A stretch of 50,499 bases of DNA from contig JADJVN010000030.1 in the NCBI GenBank assembly GCA_016710585.1, forward strand, positions 1 through 50,499. The letters are read 5' to 3'. Positions 32,961 to 39,805 of this stretch are shown in pieces (the first letter of the stretch is position 1; each line of letters starts with the position of its first letter). The translations under genes were made by a program, and so were the position numbers. Source of the stretch: Saprospiraceae bacterium (lineage in GTDB: Bacteria; Bacteroidota; Bacteroidia; Chitinophagales; Saprospiraceae). The notes under the pieces are model-generated. The model saw nothing but the letters and a program-made list of their open reading frames with translations. It was not told the origin of the DNA and did no database searches.

Positions 32961-34241
32961 ATGATTAAAAATTCATACATAAAGTCCTTAAAAATTAGTA
33001 ACTTTCGAGGATTCGAGAATCTTGAAATTGATTTTTCTAAAACTGAAAAATTAATATTATTGGGAAAAAATGGAATTGGAAAAACATCAATTCTTGATGC
33101 AATTTCTCAAGCATTTTCTTACTTTTCGGCGACAATATATGCAAATGACTTAGAAGAAATTGAATTAGATTATAGTATAAATGAGGATGACATATCTATT
33201 GATCAAGATCAATGTATTATATTAGTTGAATTTGTCTGGAATGAGATCCCAATCGTGGTTGAAACAACTTTGGGTTTGAATTATGAAAAACCTCGATTTA
33301 TAATGAAGCCTGAATTCATTATAAATACAGTCTTTAAAAATATTAAGTCCAATAGTTCCTACAAAATACCAATACTAAGTTATTATCGATCATATCGATC
33401 AAAAATAGATTTAGATATTGAAGGATTTAAACCAACATACGATAAGAGGTTATTTGCAATCCATCATGCATTTCGAAGTGAATTTTCTAATTATGTAGGG
33501 TTTGAGCATTGGTATTCAGCAGTTTATGAAAGTAATACTGATGAATCAGCTCAAACTTCAACTAAACATATTGATTTAGCAATTCTTAAATTTTTAAGTA
33601 CGTTTCATGAAACTGAATATACAGATTTAAGATTAGTTCATTCACGTAAAATCACTAATTATAAATACCATAATTATCGGATTGAGATTAAAAAAAATGA
33701 TAAATGGGTTTTGTTAAGGTTAATGTCATCTGGTGAAAAATCCTTAATTTTTTTAGTTGCCGACATCGCGAAACGATTGTCAGTAGGCTATAATTATAAA
33801 GAAAATTGTCTTAACGGAAATGGCATTGTATTAATTGATGAAATTGAACTTCACTTGCATCCAGAATGGCAAAGAAATATCCTAAAATCTTTGTCAAGTT
33901 CCTTTCCATCTATTCAATTTATATTAACTACTCATTCACCATTGGTGTTAAGCACAATTACCAATCAATCAATTTATTTAATAGGCACAAACGACTATAA
34001 TACTATATCTATTAACCCAAATTCAAAGGATATTAATTCAATTCTTCAGGAAATGTTAGGAGTTTCGGCCAGGCCTCCAATTTTAGAAAATAAGATTAAT
34101 CATTTACTTAAAAACTTAGCTATTGAAAATTCTTTGTCTTCTGAATCGGAAAGACTTTTTAATGAAATTATCGCAATGGCCAATGAGGATGACCCACTAA
34201 TTAGAAAAATTAAGAACAAAATTCTTCTTCTAGAATCATGA
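32961..34241 (+). CDS. ptuA: PtuA-like AAA ATPase of a Septu-type defence system
   Basis: A 426-residue SMC/RecF-like ATPase: 'IKSLKISNFRGFENLEIDF', Walker A GKNGIGKTS (about residues 35-43), ABC signature 'LMSSGEKSLIFLVADIA', Walker B 'GIVLIDEIELHLHPEWQ' and the H-loop 'LTTHSPLVLS'. This is the AAA_15/21 group used by PtuA, OLD and Gabija-like systems. The immediate, 4-bp-overlapping HNH gene makes it Septu. In Septu, PtuA assembles with PtuB and controls its nuclease. A TTG at 32955 also opens the frame; the ATG at 32961 is preferred. Confidence 0.85.
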   Translation: MIKNSYIKSLKISNFRGFENLEIDFSKTEKLILLGKNGIGKTSILDAISQAFSYFSATIYANDLEEIELDYSINEDDISIDQDQCIILVEFVWNEIPIVVETTLGLNYEKPRFIMKPEFIINTVFKNIKSNSSYKIPILSYYRSYRSKIDLDIEGFKPTYDKRLFAIHHAFRSEFSNYVGFEHWYSAVYESNTDESAQTSTKHIDLAILKFLSTFHETEYTDLRLVHSRKITNYKYHNYRIEIKKNDKWVLLRLMSSGEKSLIFLVADIAKRLSVGYNYKENCLNGNGIVLIDEIELHLHPEWQRNILKSLSSSFPSIQFILTTHSPLVLSTITNQSIYLIGTNDYNTISINPNSKDINSILQEMLGVSARPPILENKINHLLKNLAIENSLSSESERLFNEIIAMANEDDPLIRKIKNKILLLES

Positions 34242-35014
34242 AAAGGATTGTTAAAACTATACCACCACGAAATTTTTTAAATTGGTATTACCATAGGATT
34301 ACGGAGCCCAAAAAATGGGAAGATTTACTGTCAAATCCTAGATGTCCTCCTGTAAAATTTGATTATTCAAAAACCCAGTTAAGAACCTATCTATTTTTAG
34401 AACAAAGTGGGATATGTTGTTATTGCAATCAAAATATATCAAATGATCACAAAAGTAAAATAGAGCATTTCCTTCCACGTCATGATAATAAATTTGCTAG
34501 TGAAATCTTTAATTATTACAACCTTTTTCTAAGTTGTTCTGGAAATGCGGTGAGACAAAAAGATAAAAAATTCCATTGCGATACTTTAAAAAATGATAAA
34601 GTTATAACTTTAAATCCATCTAAGAAGAAAAACTTAAACCAATTAATTTATGATGAATTAGGAGGCATTTATAGTTACACAAAAGTTGGCAAAGAAGCTA
34701 TAGAGAAGTTAGGTTTAAATAACCCAATACTAATTAATTTAAGAAGAGAAATTATTTCTGATATCATATTTAATGAGAATTCAGAATATAAAAGTAGCAA
34801 AGAATATAAACAATTATTCATTAAAATATATGGGCGCCCTCTTGAATTTAAGTATCAAATATTGCAAGTTCTAAAAAGTAAAATGAATCGAAGGGACTAT
34901 TTATTTATTTTCTTATTTGAAGAAATTCAAGAGTTAAAATTTAAATTACCAATTGTCTTGAAGATTTTAAAAAATTTTGACATTTATAAAAAGGTACCTA
35001 AATATAAAAGTTAG
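34238..35014 (+). CDS. ptuB: PtuB-like HNH nuclease of a Septu-type defence system
   Basis: A 258-residue HNH-family protein: 'FLEQSGICCYCNQNIS' (C-x2-C zinc knuckle), 'KIEHFLPRHDNKFAS' (first His and the E-H of the HNH core), and 'FNYYNLFLSCSGN' (the N). 'KKFHCDTLKN' has further Cys/His and is typical of TIGR02646/PtuB-type nucleases. The start overlaps the ptuA stop (ATGA), so the pair is translationally coupled. The predicted role is DNA cleavage upon phage infection under ATPase control. An intrinsic terminator follows. Confidence 0.85.
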   Translation: MKRIVKTIPPRNFLNWYYHRITEPKKWEDLLSNPRCPPVKFDYSKTQLRTYLFLEQSGICCYCNQNISNDHKSKIEHFLPRHDNKFASEIFNYYNLFLSCSGNAVRQKDKKFHCDTLKNDKVITLNPSKKKNLNQLIYDELGGIYSYTKVGKEAIEKLGLNNPILINLRREIISDIIFNENSEYKSSKEYKQLFIKIYGRPLEFKYQILQVLKSKMNRRDYLFIFLFEEIQELKFKLPIVLKILKNFDIYKKVPKYKS

Positions 35015-35038
35015 TATATTGAAAATAGCAGATTCGCT

Positions 35039-35066
35039 AGGTTTAATTTGGTCCTAAACCTTTTTT
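35039..35066 (+). terminator. Intrinsic terminator after ptuAB
   Basis: 7-bp stem AGGTTTA/TAAACCT with a 9-base loop, running straight into six Ts. Confidence 0.7.
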
Positions 35067-35240
35067 GATTTGATTTACATTTGAATTTTTCTGATTGTCA
35101 ATCCAATGCTTAAGAATTTTGGAAAGGATATAAATCGAATCCTTATTTTTATGGTCAGAAAACAAGTAGTTAAGGTTTTGAAGGTGTAGTAGGCACTTTT
35201 TTAAACATTGTTTTGTCTAACAATTATTAATCATTTTGAT

Positions 35241-35477
35241 ATGGCAGTTATTGAGCTTAAGAATAAAGTAAGAAAACGTATTGAATCTCTTAATGATGAA
35301 CATTTACTTGAAGAAATACTTAATTTGATAGATTTTGAGTCAGACAAGGAGGAAATCTATTCTATACCCCTAGATCATCAAAAAGAACTTGAAATAAGTT
35401 TAGAACAAATGAAAAATGGGAATACAATATCGAATGATGATGTAAATGACATACTTCAAAAATGGATTATAAAATAA
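35241..35477 (+). CDS. Antitoxin-like protein of a type II toxin-antitoxin module
   Basis: A 78-residue protein of the short helical antitoxin type common in Bacteroidota: 'AVIELKNKVRKRIESLNDEHLLEEILNLIDFE', then 'LDHQKELEISLEQMKNGNTISNDDVNDILQKWI'. The second part is the toxin-wrapping segment shared with RelE/ParE antitoxins ('isleq.knG..is.eev...'). The frame starts further upstream, but the ATG at 35241 fits the family length. The downstream toxin frame overlaps its end but is interrupted, so this may be an orphan antitoxin. Confidence 0.7.
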   Translation: MAVIELKNKVRKRIESLNDEHLLEEILNLIDFESDKEEIYSIPLDHQKELEISLEQMKNGNTISNDDVNDILQKWIIK

Positions 35478-35578
35478 TATGGAATAAATACGCTTTAGAA
35501 TAATTAGAAGATTTAGATAACTATGGGGACTTAGGAATGGAACACACTCTTTATAATAATCAATTAATAATTGGATAA
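35462..35578 (+). pseudogene. Decayed ParE/RelE-type toxin remnant
   Basis: Overlaps the antitoxin 3' end by 16 bp, as real TA pairs do, and begins 'MDYKIIWNKYALE'. A TAA follows where related toxins have a codon for Q/K ('...AL-x-x-LEDLDNY'). The frame then continues 'LEDLDNYGDLG' before losing similarity and stopping. Only the first helix of a RelE/ParE fold is left, so no active toxin can be made. Confidence 0.55.
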
Positions 35579-35625
35579 ATTTATGCCATTTTAATAAGAT
35601 TTTTAGGCATTTCTTTAATAAATTC

Positions 35626-35676
35626 AGTTGACAAATCAACAAATATTATTAAAATTAATTTACACTTTTGTCAACT
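35626..35676. promoter_or_regulatory. Inverted repeat (putative operator) before the XRE-ImmA/IrrE gene
   Basis: Two perfect 10-bp half-sites AGTTGACAAA (35626-35635) and TTTGTCAACT (35667-35676), centre to centre 41 bp, just upstream of the -7 box. A good candidate for binding by the XRE repressor encoded downstream. Confidence 0.5.
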
Positions 35677-35684
35677 AATTATAT

Positions 35685-35692
35685 TAACTTTG
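35685..35692 (+). promoter_or_regulatory. Putative -7 promoter box (TAACTTTG) for the XRE-ImmA/IrrE-PIN unit
   Basis: Exact TAnnTTTG match followed by C, 19 bp before the ATG at 35712 and 8 bp after the inverted repeat. Confidence 0.55.
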
Positions 35693-35711
35693 CATAATAA
35701 GGGGTCAAATC

Positions 35712-36029
35712 ATGGAAATGAAAACTATTTTTTCTGAACGCTTTAAGTCAGCCCGTTTGATGAATGGTTTTTCATTGCAGGATTTGGCTGATGCGATGGG
35801 CAACCAACTCACTAGACAAGCTCTACATCGCTATGAAAAAGGCGAGGTAATTCCTGATACCGAAAAAATCAACATATTAAGTAAGGTCCTTCATGTGAAT
35901 CATGATTTCTTTTTCAGGAGTACCAAAGTGGAATTGGGCGAAGTGGAGTTTCGCAAATTGAGCAAAATGCCGCAAAAAGAGGCTTCAATTATAAAGAAAT
36001 CACTAAGGAAAAACTATCGCGATATCTAG
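35712..36029 (+). CDS. XRE-family helix-turn-helix part of an XRE-ImmA/IrrE regulator (frameshifted)
   Basis: An N-terminal XRE HTH ('FSERFKSARLMNGFSLQDLADAMGNQLTRQALHRYEKGEVIP') with linker 'RSTKVELGEVEFRKLSKMPQKEASII'. This linker is characteristic of fused HTH-ImmA/IrrE proteins. The frame then stops at 36029, while another frame continues 'EITKEKLSRYLELEEILGLANEF' into the peptidase. Adding one base near 35995 gives a 354-residue fused protein of normal length, so this and the next entry are probably one gene. Confidence 0.82.
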   Translation: MEMKTIFSERFKSARLMNGFSLQDLADAMGNQLTRQALHRYEKGEVIPDTEKINILSKVLHVNHDFFFRSTKVELGEVEFRKLSKMPQKEASIIKKSLRKNYRDI

Positions 36030-36043
36030 AATTAGAGGAAATT

Positions 36044-36775
36044 TTGGGTTTAGCTAATGAGTTTGAAGATTACTTAAAAGACTTTGAAATTGTTTCTGAG
36101 TATAAGCAAGTAAATAAGGCAGCAGAACTTTTAAGAAAGAAATGGGGCTTGGGCGTTAGTCCTATTTTCAATATTGTAGAACTATTGGAAGATAAAAATA
36201 TTAAAGTCCTTGATTTAAGAGTTAATGAGGATTTTGATGGTTTGCAAACCCGTGTAAACGGAACTATTCCAGTTGTGGCATATAATGCTAAAAAGATAAA
36301 TAAGCCTGATAGAATACGTTTCACATTGCTTCATGAGCTTGCACATTTGTTACTGAAGTTTGGCGAGATGAGTGAGAAACAAAAAGAAACTTTGTGTCAT
36401 CAATTTGCTGGTGCCATGTTGTTGCCAGAAGAAACTCTAAAAACTGAACTTGGCGAACATAGAACTAAACTATCTATAAACGAGTTGGGCAATATCAAAA
36501 AACAATATGGCATCTCTATGCAAGCAGTAGTAATGAGAGCCAGAGATTGCGGAATTATCAATGAGCACTATACAAAACAATTCTTTTTCATGATCAAGCA
36601 AATGAATTGGAAAGTTGATGAACCTGTAGAATATCAAGGCGTAGAAGAAAGTAATCGTTTCGAACAACTATTATTCAGAGCTCTCATAGAAGATCAAATA
36701 TCAATGTCCAAAGCAGCTTCTTTATCGAATCAAACTTTGGCAGAATTTAAAAAAACATATCAACCTATGTTTTAA
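36044..36775 (+). CDS. ImmA/IrrE-type metallopeptidase part (frameshift continuation)
   Basis: A zinc metallopeptidase domain of the COG2856/DUF955 type: 'RIRFTLLHELAHLLLKFGE' is the H-E-x-x-H motif, followed by 'KETLCHQFAGAMLLPEE', which supplies the third ligand region. In phage ICEBs1 and Deinococcus, such peptidases cleave a cognate repressor to switch genes on. Here the repressor would be the XRE domain encoded just upstream, very likely in the same polypeptide. The frame is open for some 15 codons before the apparent start, matching the family linker. A PIN-domain gene follows 23 bp downstream. Confidence 0.85.
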   Translation: MGLANEFEDYLKDFEIVSEYKQVNKAAELLRKKWGLGVSPIFNIVELLEDKNIKVLDLRVNEDFDGLQTRVNGTIPVVAYNAKKINKPDRIRFTLLHELAHLLLKFGEMSEKQKETLCHQFAGAMLLPEETLKTELGEHRTKLSINELGNIKKQYGISMQAVVMRARDCGIINEHYTKQFFFMIKQMNWKVDEPVEYQGVEESNRFEQLLFRALIEDQISMSKAASLSNQTLAEFKKTYQPMF

Positions 36776-36798
36776 TTCTTAATTTTTCAATTGCTATA

Positions 36799-37311
36799 TT
36801 GAAAACAATAATTGCTGTCACAGATGCCTGTATATTTATAGACCTTTTTGATCTTGGTCTTATAGATTCCTTTTTTGATCTCAATTTTGAAATACATACT
36901 ACTGCTGCAGTTATCTTTGAATTATACATAGCGCAACAGCAAGTATTAAAATCTTTTCAATCTTTGCAAAAACTGATGATACATAATTTAAAAGAACAAG
37001 ATTATTTAGAAATCTATACTGAAGGCTATCCCAAATCTCTTTCAGAAACAGATAAATCAGTTCTGCATATTGCAAACAAGATCAATGCTTGTGTTTTGAG
37101 TAGCGATAAAACACTTAGAAATTATGCAAAAAACAAGGAAATTGAATATCACGGCATGATTTGGATTTTTGACAAATTCGTTGAAACATCAACTTTAACT
37201 TCAGCAGAAGCAAAGTCTAAACTAAATCAACTACTAGCTTCGAATTATATTTTTCAGAATAACCTAAAATTGCTTGAAGAAATTGAAAAACGATTCGAGC
37301 ATTGGAAATAG
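36799..37311 (+). CDS. PIN-like domain protein, likely toxin partner of the XRE-ImmA/IrrE protein
   Basis: A 170-residue PIN-like protein: 'AVTDACIFIDLFDLG' has the first acidic residue and 'TTAAVIFELYI' the second (E). 'SLSETDKSVLHIANKINACVLSSDKTLRNYAK' gives the third and fourth acidic residues of the PIN ribonuclease core. The start is a TTG (no ATG fits). The 23-bp gap after the metallopeptidase implies one transcript. PIN proteins paired with XRE-COG2856 proteins are a known type II TA-like arrangement; activity here is inferred. Confidence 0.75.
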   Translation: MKTIIAVTDACIFIDLFDLGLIDSFFDLNFEIHTTAAVIFELYIAQQQVLKSFQSLQKLMIHNLKEQDYLEIYTEGYPKSLSETDKSVLHIANKINACVLSSDKTLRNYAKNKEIEYHGMIWIFDKFVETSTLTSAEAKSKLNQLLASNYIFQNNLKLLEEIEKRFEHWK

Positions 37312-37414
37312 AAATGGCATAGGCAAAATGGTTATATGATAAAGTTCTTATGTGTGATTCAATTCTGAACAATTCCACAAAAAATAAATTTATAAAACAA
37401 CAAATCTAAATTCG

Positions 37415-37789
37415 ATGGAAAATTTCCCTTCTGAGTTCTTACAATTTTTAGATGAAAATACTTTAGTCGAAATTAAAAGTGGAAATCACCGAACAAAATT
37501 TACGGAAATTTGGATGATTAGAATTGGAAAACGAGTTTTCGCAAGAAGTTGGAACAAAAACGTTAAGGGTTGGATGAATGACTTTTTAATCAATAATGGT
37601 GGCCAAATAAAATACGGAGAAAAAGTATTAAATGTCACCGTTAAAAAAATTGACAAAACCGATAAAATAAATGAAGACATTAGCAATGCATATTTGAATA
37701 AATATACCCAAGAGTATAATATTGAATACGCAAAGAGAATTTCTCAAATTGATTACTTTGATTTTACGATTGAATTTATAGGCTTATAA
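37415..37789 (+). CDS. DUF2255 family protein
   Basis: A 124-residue protein resembling DUF2255: 'LVEIKSGNHRTKFTEIWMIRIGKRVFARSWNKNVKGWMNDF'. The family is thought to have a flavin-reductase-like split barrel ('pyridoxamine-phosphate-oxidase-like'), but a biochemical function is not established. No signal peptide. It is the last gene of the plus-strand island, with the minus-strand sigma unit converging on it. Confidence 0.7.
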   Translation: MENFPSEFLQFLDENTLVEIKSGNHRTKFTEIWMIRIGKRVFARSWNKNVKGWMNDFLINNGGQIKYGEKVLNVTVKKIDKTDKINEDISNAYLNKYTQEYNIEYAKRISQIDYFDFTIEFIGL

Positions 37790-37884
37790 GCAAAAAGAAG
37801 AAATCCATGAGCACGAAATTTTTCATCAGAATCTTGGAATGGGACTTAGCTAGAACTTTACATATAGGCATTGTTATAACTAAA

Positions 37885-39219
37885 TTACTTCAAATGATAA
37901 ATTACGCCCAACTCAAGTCCTGTGTATGAATATTTTGAATTAAAACTTTGTCCAGATTTATACATCTGTACTTTATTAAAAATAATTGGTAAATAATTTT
38001 CAACAGCTATAGAAAGATAACATCGTGGATAAACTGTGTATCTATAACCTAATGAAGTCGATAAGTATTGCAATTCCAAATTTAGTTTGCGATTATTACT
38101 TTCAAATTCCTCTATTTTTCCAGAATCAAGATAAGTATGACCTTTACTCAAATTTATTACGTTCAATGCTGAGCCAAGGCTGAAGAATAATTGATTTTTA
38201 TTTAATGATTTGCAAAAATAAATGGAGAATGGTACAGATAAACTAGAATAAGAATTATACACATCAAAGCTTTGTTTAGTGGTGCCTGTGTTTAAAACAT
38301 AACCACTATAATAATAATTTTTTCCACCTATGTTTTGAAATATTGCTGAGTCACTTGGAACGAGTTTTTGTTTTACTTCGATATTGTTCCCTTTGAGATT
38401 CGAGATATGTGAAAGATAATTTATTCCTATACCCACTTGTACATTTGAATGAATAGATTTTAAAAATTCGAGGCTTTGAGACAGGCTATAAACATATTTC
38501 TCATTTCTATGCTTCAAATTTTGAGCTTCAACTTGATCATCAAACCTATCTTTCCTATGCCCTAATTCTATTCCAACAGAATATTGAATAAATAAAGGAT
38601 AATAAGAATGATTAGATTTCTTCATTGGAATTTTACTTGTAAATTTTTCACTATATATAAGTTTCTTTTCAAAATCAGAAGGTGTAATCAAACTCAAAAA
38701 AACAGGAAGGCATTCGTATTCAGTAATCTTAGAATTTGATTTCGTATTATCATGAGAAGTCACTTCAGCTAGATCTTGATATTGACTTTTATTATACTCT
38801 ACCACATTTAAATTAAATATTCTTGAATCTTCTATGATAGTTTTTTTTGTACTAACTGTACTGTAGATTTTAGTAGATGATTCTATAGAATTTGTAATGA
38901 GTTGTTTTGATGGATCATTTCTTTGTGAAATTTTAATTTCTTGAAAAGGTTTATTTACTTCTTTGCTTGTTTGAATACATTTAATATCATCATCTTTGGT
39001 TAAATTTACATTGCTAGAGATACTTTTAATTTTGCCATCTTTACTATTTTTCAGAAATAGTAAACCACTTAAAACACAAATTCCTCCAAGGACTACAAAG
39101 TAAATGAAATACTTCTTTTTGCGTTTCTTGTTCATCGCAAATTCGATTCTTTGCCACAAAAATTCATCATCCCAACCTTCGTAAGAATCTTTTGTTGTAT
39201 TTATTTTCTTATTATTCAT
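37885..39219 (-). CDS. Single-TM sigma-associated protein with C-terminal outer-membrane-barrel-like domain (second copy)
   Basis: A 444-residue protein built like the one at 19793. It has a short charged N-terminus with 'GWDDEFLWQRIEFAMNKKRKKK', one membrane helix (about residues 37-56), a long S/T/N-rich linker (about 60-200), then a beta-rich C-terminal half ('SVGIELGHRKDRF', 'NVQVGIGINYLSHISN', 'QLFFSLGSALNVINLSK', final 'YTGLELGVIYHLK') resembling an outer-membrane barrel. Only one base separates it from the sigma gene. The N-terminal part probably acts as anti-sigma; this is inferred from position. Confidence 0.65.
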   Translation of the reverse strand: MNNKKINTTKDSYEGWDDEFLWQRIEFAMNKKRKKKYFIYFVVLGGICVLSGLLFLKNSKDGKIKSISSNVNLTKDDDIKCIQTSKEVNKPFQEIKISQRNDPSKQLITNSIESSTKIYSTVSTKKTIIEDSRIFNLNVVEYNKSQYQDLAEVTSHDNTKSNSKITEYECLPVFLSLITPSDFEKKLIYSEKFTSKIPMKKSNHSYYPLFIQYSVGIELGHRKDRFDDQVEAQNLKHRNEKYVYSLSQSLEFLKSIHSNVQVGIGINYLSHISNLKGNNIEVKQKLVPSDSAIFQNIGGKNYYYSGYVLNTGTTKQSFDVYNSYSSLSVPFSIYFCKSLNKNQLFFSLGSALNVINLSKGHTYLDSGKIEEFESNNRKLNLELQYLSTSLGYRYTVYPRCYLSIAVENYLPIIFNKVQMYKSGQSFNSKYSYTGLELGVIYHLK

Positions 39220-39220
39220 T

Positions 39221-39805
39221 TTAATATACTTGATGATTAAATTTATTATTCCAGATCAATTCAAAGGCTTTTCTAGCTCTAGAGATATTCCCTCTAATGC
39301 TGGATTCCTTCATATTATATAAGGCTGAAAGTTCTGAAAAATTATATTGTTCTATATAATATAAATGTAAGAGAATTGATTGAGTTTCATTCATGGATTT
39401 AATGACTTGTTGAACTTCTTCAAGGGTGAATTTGTTCCAATTAAATTGTAGCGAATACTCTTCATCTATGGATTCATCTGGTAGCATAATTACTTTTTTT
39501 CGCGACCTCATCAGTTTAAAAAATTCATTGATAAGAATACGATTTGCCCAGTGGTAGAAATCTCCTTTTTGAGCATCAAATTGATGGATACATTCAAATA
39601 TTCTCAAATACGTGGACTGAATAATATCTTGTGCATCATTTGTTTCTTGGCAATAACGTCGCAATACCAATTTAAACTTTGCAATGGTCAGAAAATAGAG
39701 CTCCTTTTGAGATGCTCTATTCTCCGATTTGCATTGTTCAATTATATGATTGAGATCTGAATTCAAGGTGAAACTATTTATTGTATATTCTGAATGATAT
39801 ATCAA
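39221..39805 (-). CDS. ECF-family RNA polymerase sigma factor (second copy)
   Basis: A 194-residue ECF sigma factor: region 2 'CQETNDAQDIIQSTYLRIFECIHQFDAQKGDFYHWANRILINEFFKLMRSRKK', region 4 'LLHLYYIEQYNFSELSALYNMKESSIRGNISRARKAFEL'. The start is uncertain: the frame opens at a TTG (39805) inside the end of the upstream lipoprotein gene, and another TTG lies about 40 bp later. No ATG is available before region 2. It is followed by its barrel-ended partner, like the pair at 19258-21334. Confidence 0.85.
   Translation of the reverse strand: MIYHSEYTINSFTLNSDLNHIIEQCKSENRASQKELYFLTIAKFKLVLRRYCQETNDAQDIIQSTYLRIFECIHQFDAQKGDFYHWANRILINEFFKLMRSRKKVIMLPDESIDEEYSLQFNWNKFTLEEVQQVIKSMNETQSILLHLYYIEQYNFSELSALYNMKESSIRGNISRARKAFELIWNNKFNHQVY

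Noticed and set aside
22080..36775. Programmed frameshifting as a common explanation for the six split genes
   Set aside because: Sites have unrelated sequences, only one resembles a slippery heptamer, and both insertions and deletions occur; assembly indels explain all.
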